From Malachius bipustulatus (lineage: Eukaryota > Arthropoda > Insecta > Coleoptera > Melyridae): a stretch of 64,000 nucleotides of DNA. Under the pieces are notes generated by a model. The model worked only from the letters and a program-made list of their open reading frames with translations. It searched no databases and was not told where the DNA came from. The stretch's first letter is position 1. The number at the start of each line of letters is the position of its first letter. The DNA lies in assembly GCA_910589415.1 (NCBI GenBank), contig OU342630.1, positions 16,215,867 to 16,279,866 of the forward strand. Direction: 5' to 3'. This document shows positions 26,101 through 38,100 of the stretch, piece after piece. A program made the position numbers and the translations under genes.

Positions 26101-29100
26101 ATTTCCTGAGAAAAACCAATAAGAATGATTTTTACAGTGGGCTTTAAATTGAGTAGGGTATGAGTTATAAACAAGTGAAAATCGCCATTTTTCATTTTGA
26201 AAGCAGTATGCATCAGAAACGGTTCGAAGTATCTGAGAACTGCTTCCATGTCCCTATCTTAACTTTTATTGTTATTGTTATCCTAATTATGTGGTTTGAA
26301 TTTTAATACAGGGTGATAGAAATTATCAAATTTTAATCACCCTTTATAAAAATGTCACGTACACTGTGAAGTAGTTACACATGAAAAGTTAAGATAGGGA
26401 CATGTAAGCCGTTTTTCGATATTTTGTGTCCTTTCCGATGGACATGCTTTGAAAATGAAAAATGGCGATTTTCACTTGTTTATAACTCATAATCTACTCA
26501 GTTTACAAAGACAGCTTTTTTGGAATAAGCGAAAAATATAAATAATAATCATGAGTTGAATTTGAAAAAAATGAATAAATCATGAAAATCACTCAAGGAA
26601 ATTTTTAATTCAGCTACAAGTTGATTGTTTCTTCGTTGCTAGGGAAACAAATACATATATAAGATTTCTATTACCGTGTACGATATAGTTTTCGCTCTAA
26701 TAATGTACGAAATACTTCGCGCACTCTGCCAAGTATACAGGGTGCACCATATATCCTTCTCTATATTGCTAACAATAATCTCCTAACGCTAACAGATACA
26801 GGGTCGGTTAAACTAGGCCAAAGATTCGCAATTTTGTGGCCATCTCGAATCAGTCAAGACATACAAAATATCTGTGACCGTTCCTGAAATATCCTGAAAA
26901 AACTGAAAAATCGAGATTTTTTATTTTTTCCATATCTTTTTTATTATTGGAAATTAATAAAAAAAAATTTGTAGGCTAACATAAGGTCGGCAAGAGCTAC
27001 TCATCTGACGTTTCAAACATTTTCAAGGCCGACTAGATCCCAGAGTTTTCTTAGTCAACTTTTGTTTTTCTTATGGCCGTCACATTGTTTTTTTATGTCG
27101 TTCGGTATGAAAAAAATAATGGAAACCAAAAGTTGTTAAACTTCAAAAAATAAATTTAAAATTTTTTTATTCTTCTTTCTCTTTACACAAAATACAACTT
27201 TTTATACCGAATTTCATAGATAAAAAAACCATAAGGCAAGCACTATTTCGGCGTATTTGAACAATGTTGACGTATTTCGATGAATTTTTTTAGGTTTTTT
27301 TTTGAAAAAAGGAGAATAAAAATTTTAGATTTTTTTTAAGTTTATAAATTTTTGTTTTCCATATTTTTTCCATATCGAATGACAAAAAAATAATATGGCG
27401 GCTATAAGAAACACGAAAGTTGACTATGAAAAGTCTTGTCGGCCTTGAAAATTTTTGTAATGACAGATGGGTAGCTCTTGACGATTTATATAAGTCCACA
27501 AAAAATTATTTATTGATTTACAATAATAAGAAAGATATTCCAAAAATAATAAATCTCGATTTTTCAGTTTTTTCAGGATATTTCAGGAACGGTCTCTGTG
27601 AGCGTTCAGGAGATAGCAATATAGAGAAGGATATACCTATGGTGCATCCTGTATATACAACAATAATATGCCATTTTTCATTCGGATATTGAGGAAAAAA
27701 TGTCAACATTATTTGACGGCTGTCCAAAAAATAAATTAGGTACTCTAAATTAGTATAAAATATTTCCATAAAAACGCAAACACAACTAGGTAACTAGGTA
27801 TCAAAAATTTTATTTTAAGACTTTGACGATTTTATTGATATCTTTACAGGCTATCTAAAATGGTAGTTTCACTCTGAACATATAGCTTTTCCAAATTACG
27901 CGTTTCAAGAAAATACAACCCGTGGGGAATGCTAGGGTTGGCAGCGATTCCCATGGGCATACTCTTCTTCAATCTCTTGTCCGCCTCGAGGTACTCGTCC
28001 CATGATCCATACATGTAAGCTTTGAATAGATCGGGATTCTTCAGGGAGGCTATCCAAAATTCACAAGCCGCCATGTGACTACAGAACCCTGCAAAAAAAA
28101 TTGTAAATGTTTCTAAAAATATACAGCCCAGGATAAGTATGACCGGCATGGGGATTTCGGAAACCGCGAGATATATAGGGTCTGTTAAATTAGTAAAAAG
28201 TTGGCAATTTAGGGGTCAATGACATTCCGTTGAGAAAACAGAAAATTCTGCTTAAATCCGGAGATATTCGAACAAAACGGTTGTAGAAATTTAGCCATGT
28301 TTATTGTTTACCCTTGTCCTACCCTCGCCACTGGCTTATTCATAGAAATAATGCAAATTTCGTCACTTTAAAACAGAAGTAGCCTAAGTCCATTTTTGCC
28401 AAAAATTTGATTTTTACACAAAACAATGTTGCATTAATTTGAATTTCAAATAATTATTGTCTTCCAATCTTGTTAGTTTGGGTAAACAGTTTTTTTTGTA
28501 CAACTGCAATTAAAAGTCACACTTTTAACGACAGATGACAGTGTTAAAAGTGATTGTTTACATGGAAGCGTGTTCAAAATACTTTTAACACTAGTGTTAA
28601 AAGTAGTTCTATCTACTTTCTCTGTACTTACATTCTCTTAACTACATTTTCTCATGATGAAATCAGACAAACTTATAGGTAGGTGATAAGATTTTTTCAT
28701 ATTCTCTCTATTACTGGCAAACATATTAATAAAAAATAAGTACCTAATAGTCGAGAATTCCAGACAATAATAATTGTTCAGAAATTGCAATTATAATTAT
28801 TGCAATAATAATTATTTTGACGTCTCTTATATTTGTATGCACCTTAGACTATATTGCATTTGTTAGTAACCATAGCGTCGGCAACGGTTGCTATGCATAG
28901 TACACTCGTACTTATCTGTAATATTTTAAAATACAATTTGAAGTTGAGTGTCAGTCTAAATTCATCAATTTTATTATCAAAATAGAGCAGTTTTACAAAA
29001 ACCATTGTATGCTATTCGTCTTAAAAGTGATTTTATTTTTTCGTGAAATTTGTTCAATTCGCTCCGCTACGCTTCGCTCATTTCACAAACCTTTTCACTC

Positions 29101-32100
29101 AAAAATAAAACTTCACTTTTAACACTAATATCATAAATAGCTATTTTATATCTTGCTTATATGTATAGGGGTTCAAAAAATATCCGTTTTCTCCAAAGGA
29201 AGGATTATACTTCATTTTTAAAGTAGGAGGAGTAAATTTAAATGAACCGCCAAAAAAAGACGCTTCTCATTGGTGAATTCATAGGCAAAATTACACCCAG
29301 CAAAATTTGTACAGGAAATTGAATCTATGCAACGCTCAACACTACATATACGCTTGTTTTTTATTCTTATGTCATTATTGTTATGTTGTCAGCGTCGAAT
29401 GTTACACATCAGTTTTATAATCAGTTATTTCCAAAACCCTTTAAGTTCTTTTATATATATATATATTTAGGACAAATGGCCGCATCAACCACTTGGGTTA
29501 TTAGCGGGCTAAATTACAGTATTTATACACAATGTCTAATTATATACAGTAATTATATACAATGTCTATTTCAAAATTGGAAATTCGAGGACAATTTGTG
29601 AGTATGTTGATCAAATTCTCTTGATTAGGTCCGAGTCCTTCAGAAAGGCGAGGATCTTTTTCGGGTTGCAGTTGTCTCCTAGGATTTCAGCCAGTGTGCC
29701 GTTGATGTTGTGTTTCAGTCTTAGCTCCTGGTAACTGGCGCATTCTGTGAATATATGTGCTTTATGCTCAGCGACGAGTTGCAGTTCTGACAGACGGGTG
29801 CTCTTTCATGTGTCATGAGATGTTCATGGGTTAAGCGTGTGTGACCAATTCTTATGTGTGTTAGGATTCTTTGTTGTCTGGGATCTTCGGGTAAAGTTAA
29901 TTTTTGTCTGGGGGATGACTTTATTTCTCTAAGCTTAGAGGTACTACTCTGCCACTCATTTTCCCAATGGTACATGATTCTCCGTTTGAAATAGTTTCTT
30001 AGATCCTTTGCTGTTATTTCTGTTATGACCTGGGATTCTTGGTGTTCTTTTAAATAAGATCTTTAATAGCTATTTATGATATTAGTGTTAAAAGTGAAGT
30101 TTTATTTTTTGAGTGAAAAGGTTTGTGAAATGAGCGAAGCGTAACGGAGCGAATTGAACAAATTTCACGAAAAAAATAAAAACACTTTTAAGACGAATAT
30201 CATACAATGGTTTTTGTAAAACTGCTCTATTTTGGTAATAAAATTGATGAATTTAGAATGACACTCAACTTCAAATTGCATTTTAAAATATTCAGATAAG
30301 TAGGTACAAGTGTACCGTAGCATAGCAACCGTACCGGCAACCATAGCAACCGTTTGCCGACGCCATGGTTATTACTAACAAATGCTTGTTTACAAATAAA
30401 AAAGGCGCTATAATAATAATTTTATTATTATTATAGCGTCTTTTTTATAAAAATAAGTAGTCAAGAACACAATTACCTATTTTTTATTAATGTTTGCCAG
30501 TAATAAAAATAATATGGAAAAAAGTGTTGATTTGGTAGTTCCCGAGGTAGTTCTTGACGTTGTTATTCCTATGGATATTGAAGAGTCTGCAAGAAAAGCA
30601 ACTTTAGAGCTCCTACCTGCTAAATCATCTCAACTGTACGATACTGCATTATGCCAATTTTCTGGCCTGGTGTAAATTAAAAAATATGGAAGGTAACTTC
30701 AGTGAACCTGTTTTATTAGCTTATTTACAAGAAAAATCAAAAATACGGAAGTCGTCAACTTTGTGGAGCAAATTTTCCATGATCAAGTCATGCGCCTTCG
30801 TTAAAAATGGTGTCGATGTTAGTAAATATTTCAAGGTAATGGCATATTTGAAACGGAAAAATGAAGGATATCGTCCCAAAAAATCAAAAATTTTCACGCA
30901 TCAACAAGTCGAAAAATTTATAAACGAGGCACCAGATGAGAAATACTTGATGATGAAGGTGGTAACTATTTTCGGGTTATTTGGAGCCTGTCGGCGTGAA
31001 GAACTGTGCAACTTATTAGTAGAAGATATCGAACTAACAAAGAACTCTTTGGTCATACAAATTCCAAACAGAAAAACAAAACTAAGTCGTTCTTTCTGTG
31101 TCGTGGGAAAGTATGTAGACTATTTCCGTAAGTACATTGCACTACGCCCTTCTGTTATCAAACATCGCCGTTTTTTCCTGTAGTACATGAACAATAAATG
31201 CACTGCCAATCCAGTTGCCGAATTTCTTGAACTCCCAGAACCAAAGCAATTTACAGGCCACTGTTTCCGGAGATCCTCCGCTTCTTTGCTAGCAGAATCA
31301 GGAGCAAATATTACGGAGATAAAAAAACATGGCGGATGGAAATCTACGACAGTAGCTGAGGGCTATGTAGAGCATTCCATTGCTTATAAAAATAACATTG
31401 CGGAAAAAATTCTCCAAACCTCTTTGCTGATTCTGAAAAGTCATCATCCGCTGTTGTAGTTCCGCCTTCTACTAGTAATGATGGTATTGGCAATTCAAGT
31501 AATGTGTTGCGAAGCTCTCTAGCGTCGCAAGGCATCAATGTTAACAATTATTGTTCTAGTTGTACAATTCATATTAATGTTCATAAGTAATAATTAGTGT
31601 TCATAATATTTGATAATAAACATTTGCACTTTTTTTACCTATTTTTGCCTTGCAAATTTTATTACCTATAATTTTGTCTGATTTCATCATGAGAAAATGT
31701 AGTTTAAAAAGAGAATGTACAGAAAAAGTAGATAGAATTACTTTTAATACTAGTGTTAAAAGTACTTTTGACACGCTTCCATGTAAACAATCACTTTTAA
31801 CAGTGTCAGCTGTCGTCAAAAGTGTGACTTTTAATGGCAGTTGCACAAAAAAGTTATTTCAAAACCAAATAGGTTCTTTTTGAAGCCCATTCAGTTCTTT
31901 TTAGAGAACGGACATCCTTTTCAGAATTTTTAAATTATTTTTGGCTTTGCATTTTCATCCTGAAAAACGGTTTCAAGGGACATTATGGATAATCCTACAT
32001 CAAGTACAAGTGAGAGGATGTCTCCTCCAAAGAAACGGGAAGAAAAGAGTGTCACCTACAAGATTTTGGAAAAATTACTCTACAGGGTGAGTTTTTTTCA

Positions 32101-35100
32101 ATGTTTAGTACAGGGATCTCGTAAACTACTGCAGTTAGAGGAACGGTTAAATGGGGAAAGAAGTGCAGTTTTATGAGCTTAATTCGAAACAGCTTTTGTT
32201 TTTTTGAAAATCTCCATGGCTTCCTAGATATTTAGCAAAAAGTAAATTCCGCGGATTTCTTTACACCGAGATAGCAGTCTTATTATTAGGATTAGAGAAA
32301 AATCGTAAAGGAAAACCTTTTAGACGATTTTATAGACAATAAAACGGCGTTACAATTTTTTTTATTTGTTGTGTCATTTTCGAGCTATGACGTAAACTTG
32401 TGTTTTTTTAAATGTAAGTCATAGTTGGCTATGACATCATTCGATATGTCTTTTTTTTCTAAATACAACGATATAAAACTCGATATCGTTTTTTCGGGAA
32501 ATAAAAAAGTTAGGACGGTTTTTAATTTTATTTCCTCAACTTAACTAGGCGGCCATGTAAGCATAACTGATAGACCTCAGTTGAATTTTAAATTATAGGT
32601 ACAGGGTGATTCATTATAATGTCGCCCCCCTTTAACTTTGTTAATTCATGTGTCTCAAAAAATTAAAAGTAGGGTTATGTAGGTGCTAAAAAAGACTTTT
32701 TTATACGTTTAACAAAAATTTGAAAATAGATCAGTATACAGGGAAAACCAAAAATTTAATTTTTTTTCAATGGAACACCCTATATATGAATTTATTTTTC
32801 GAATCCTCGTAAAATTCTAAGCATAATTTATAAAACATACCGTATACCTAAATTCAATAGTTTCTGAAATATTCGCATTTGATACTATTTAAAAAACCGT
32901 GTGTATAACTACCAAATTGAAAACCTCGATCATCTAAAAGATTTGATACGGATTAAAATTAATAATTTAAATTAAAATAACCCAGAATTATTCATAACAG
33001 GTTCATTGGAGAAAATGCGAACAACCATTATAGACCCTTATAAAATGTGTTGAAAAAAATGGAGGCCCAGTAGAGCATTTTATTGTTAGATTTCTTGATT
33101 TGCAACAGGTGTTTTATAAAATATTTGATGATGTTTCAAATGCGAATATTTCAGAAGCCTTTGAATTTAGGTATACGGTTTGTTATATAAGTTATGCTTA
33201 GAATTTTACGAGGAATCGAAAAATTAATTCATATATAGGGTGATCCATTGAAAAAAAATTAAATTTTTGGTTTTCCCTGTATACGGATCTACTTTCAAAT
33301 TTTTGTTACACGTATAAAAAAGTCTTTTTTAGCACCTACATAACCCCACTTTTAATTTTTTTGGGACACATGAAATAACAAAGTTAAAGGGGGGCGACAT
33401 TATAATGAATCACCCTGTACATACATAGATAATTTTGCAGAATAATTTGTAATCCTCTATGCAAACAATTATTATACTTAATTAACTACAATTTTCTAAT
33501 AGCCATCTAGTAACTCTAGAAAATATTATGAAACATTTGAATATAAAAGATTAACGACGAATGAAATGTCTGCGAAAATATTGTTCCGCAGCCCTGACAG
33601 CATTCTTTTGAAACTGAATATAACTTTCTATCATATCACGCTTCTCTTGGTTGGAAAACTCCATACTAGTAATTCACCTTGCAGGTTATACGATTTAAGA
33701 ACTTCTGCAAAACCTGACTTCATACTTAAAGTTCAATGGAAATTATAAGCCTTTAAGCAACTAACTGTCAAATTTTATAGTTTCACTGTTTCTGTTACTG
33801 CTGCTAAGCAACCGTCACATTTTGATATGAATATTTAGTATAAAGTTCTACAGCGTAGGTAGGTATTGTTACAAGATTTTTGAAAGATTAGAATTAAAAT
33901 TAATATTTTTTTTTAAGTTCTCGAAAACTAGCTATCCCGTTGAACTATTAATTCATTATAAGATTTTCAATTCAAAATTAACTATTAAATTCAGCGCCTA
34001 TACCACGTATTTGAGGAAATGAAATTAAAAACCGTCCTAACTTTTTTATTTCCCGAAAAAACAATATCGAGTTTTATATCGTTGTATTTAGAAAAAAAAG
34101 ACATATCGAATGATGTCATAGCCAACTATGACTTACATTTAAAAAAACACAAGTTTACGTCATAGCTCGAAAATGACTCAACAAATAAAAAAAATTGTAA
34201 CGCCGTTTTATTGTTTATGAAATCGTCTAAAAGGTTTTCCTTTACGATTTTTCTCTAATCCCAATAATAAGACTGCTATCTCGGTGTAAAAAAATCCGCG
34301 GAATTTACTTTTTGCTAAATATCTAGGAAGCCATGGAGATTTTCAAAAAAACAAAAGCTGTTTCGAATTAAGCTCATAAAACTGCACTTCTTTCCCCATT
34401 TAACCGTTCCTCTAACTGCAGTAGTTTACGAGATCCCTGTACTAAACATTGAAAAAAACTCACCCTGTATATGAGTACTTCACCAATAATTGAAGAACAT
34501 AAATTCCAATCGAACAAGGTGCGGATTTAGACCAAACAGGGACTGCTGTGATAAAGTTAGCTTCAACAACACACTTTGAATCTGGTCCTACAAAAACTGA
34601 AAATTGGACCAGTATTTCTAGATCTTTCTGCTGCGTATGATACTGTTTGAAAAAATTGACTAATCCATAAATTATATAAAACTATTAAACTTAAAATAAA
34701 AACTTTATCTATGATGTTATGTATGCATACATAAAATTTATTTAGGTATATGTTACATTTGTCAAATATTGCCTAAAATAAAGTACTTTCAATCAATTTA
34801 ATATGAATGTTAATAATTATCACCCTTAATATTCTACGAAATATCTAGAAATTATTTAATTTCATTCTATTTATATCCAGAAAATTATTCAGCACTATAA
34901 TACTGATATATGCAATATCACAATGATTTGTGATACTGCTGTAAAATCTCTCCTGAAAACTAGACTTCCTACACCGAAAACAAGTCCTTATTAATAATTA
35001 TTATTGTTTCAATTTAAATTTGCCGCCAAAAAGTCTGGTGATTTAATCTGGTGACTTTTAGTGGTGTAAATGATACTTTGTAGTTTGCTCCTCCTAGTTT

Positions 35101-38100
35101 AAAAATGAGGTATAGTAAGAGTAAGTTCCGAGGTCGTCACATTTTTTCTGCAAGACCAAGTGGGTAGACACTTGCAGTAACCATTGTTAAATTCTTTAAT
35201 CCTGAGAGAATCCTGTCAGAAAAAATAATATATCTACACCTAAGATACAAGTAAATCTAATCTTTTGTTGAAGTTGGAGCTATTTTAAGTAACACAAATA
35301 TTACTTATAATATTTTCAAAATTAAATCTACCTAAAAAATTCCCCACTTACTTAACTGGTGATTAATCCCATTGTACAATATTTTGTTGTATTCACAAAC
35401 ATTTTCATTACTTCACTAGCTTATCAAAAAGAGTTCATGACATTAGCGTAAATCCCAGAGTAAATCCCCATAATTAAGTAGTATAAATAGTTCGTCATAC
35501 ATAACATTCCTTATAGATCAGTATTCTTGAGTTTGATTTAGAAGTCGCTTCTAAATTTTGAGCATTATGAAGCTAATTTTTTGTTTACTGGTAATCTTTG
35601 CAACAATGTGTGCATTTTTAGCAGCTGCCGATAGAGGTGAGTAAATAATATTAATTGTGTACAAAAATTCAGTTTTATATCTGAAACAGTTCCTGAGCTA
35701 TGCATCAAAAACTGAAAAAATAGTTATTTATTATACAAGAGAAAAAAGTGATAGATTTTAGCTCGAGATGTGATTTCGTCCCCGACGCGTTTAGCGGAGG
35801 GGACAAACACATCGAGAGCTAAAATCGCACTTTTTTCTCGTGTGTAATATACAATTTTTTTCTGCGAGAAGAAATATCAGTGTTAGAATGTCGAAAAACG
35901 TAGTTAGATAACTGAAAATTATGTCGGAAAAATGATTTATGTTGAACTTGGATTTTCAAACTGTCTTTTATCGTAATTGACGTTGCCTGGTAACGAAACG
36001 ATTTAATTCGATAAACGTCATAATTTAATTAAAATTTTAGATCAGTTTTGCAAAGATTCTTGTAAGGTCTTAATGAGTGAATTTATTAATATGGATAGTG
36101 ATTGTTATGAAAATTCCCTTAATAATTGCCATTTGGATAATAAGGTAACTTTCCTTTACGTATATTTGATAATATAAATTTAATGATATCTGAGTGTTAA
36201 TAGTAGCTATACCTAAGCCGCCATTTCGGGGAAATAAGTACTCATTTATTTCCCTGCTAATTCATTTATTTCCCCGATAAGATGCAGCTCATATAATGAG
36301 GCATTTTTCTACCTGTCAACGGGGAAAAAAGGTCAAACTTATAGCCCGTCGCAGAAAAAAATATTTTTTTGACACCCTGTATATCGAAAACGGTATATGT
36401 GAAGACCCATGGTAATAGGAACTTTTTTTCTTAATTTAGCCATAGGGAACCACACTTTTAATTTCCCGACACATGTTTTGAAACATCCTTTATACCTACT
36501 TACTACACAAATAACTAAATGCAAATCCACTCAAAAATGTTCGGTACTTACTACTTATTCTTTATGTGTATTATTTTAAGTTTAGAATTAAGTGATATTA
36601 AATATTTTGTGGGATACAGTACAGTGGTGATATTTGGGTAGGTATACAGTGTGCTCCAAAAAATTCGCACCGTACGCCGACAACAATTTAGAAGTGGCTA
36701 AGTAAGAACCCAAGGGAAATCGAGTTTTATAAATGGAGATTTTAAATACTGCATTATAATAATTAATTTAATGGCATAAGTAGTGCAAGTAGCTTTATAT
36801 AACCTCAAGTACAGGGTGATCCCGAAATGGCGGACACAGGATACAGGGTGTTGTAGAGGATGTTCAGAAAAACTGTAAATTTAAAACAAAAATGGTTTGC
36901 TCGGCTTCGTTACCGAGATTCTGTGGTTTAGAGCTGACTGATATGATATGCTGATGAGTCCATAATAAGGACGAAACGGTACCGTCCATGTCTTCAGTCT
37001 TCTCCTCGCGTGTTGTACGAAAGTTTTTCTAATTTGTTCTGTAAAGAATCTTTAGTGGCAAATTTAAATTAGAACCTAAATCCCAATAAAATTCATCAAA
37101 TATATTATATAATCTTAGAATGTTCAATCCACAATGGATGCTGTGGTGCTGTCCGTGTCCGCCATTTTGAGATCAACTTGTATAATTTCTCAGTGCAATA
37201 ACATTTGAAGGTGTTCTCAAGAGGTCGTTATTTTTATGTAAAACAAGTTGGGTTTAAAATTAAATTTTGTGTTCATTTTTGGAAACCATCAGTTTTTTGT
37301 TATACTTCCGTCCGGAACAAATCAAATTACCTATTTACAGGGTTTTTTTGCAGTGTTTAGTAGTGCAGTTTTATGAGCTTAATTCGAAACAACTTTTGTT
37401 TTTTTTTTTTTGAAAATCTCCATAGGTTCCTAGATATTTAACATAAAGTAAATTCCGCGCATTTATTTATACTGAGATAGAAATCTTATTATTGGGATTA
37501 GAGAAAAATCCTTAAGGAAAAAAATTTAGACGATTCTATAAATAATTATAAAGCGGCGTTAAATTTTTTTTATTTGTCGTGTCATTTTCGAGCCATGACA
37601 AAAACTTGTTTTTTTTTAAGTAAGTCATAGTTGGCTTAAACATCATTCAATATGTCTCTTTTTTATAAATACAACAAAAAAAACTCGATATGTTTTTTTC
37701 TGATAATAAAGAAGTTATGACGTTTTTTACACTTAAAAAACACTATTTTTGATCACCTCAAAATACCTTACTCCTGATATAATAGGTAATATACATAAAT
37801 AATAGTCTTGTCTGAATTTGTGTACGTATTATAATCTACAAACTCTATAAATTTCGCACATCAAATGTTAATCCGTTTGATTATTAATTATTTTTGTTTT
37901 ATTGTTCTAGATGCACCTCTCTGCATTAAAAGATATTGTATATCTGACTCTCAATGTTATGACGGCTGCTGTTTTGGATCACAAAGAGGACATTGTTCCC
38001 CCTCGCTGTATTGCAAGTGCCCCTAAAATGATCTTTCAAGAACATACCATCACTTTCGAATTCGCAAATAATAACATTATTGTTTACATTTTTTAAAGCT

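Noticed and set aside
37911..38096. 61-codon ORF from ATG at 37911
   Set aside because: The same bases read in the spliced frame give the eight-cysteine peptide. The ORF from this ATG ignores the acceptor.
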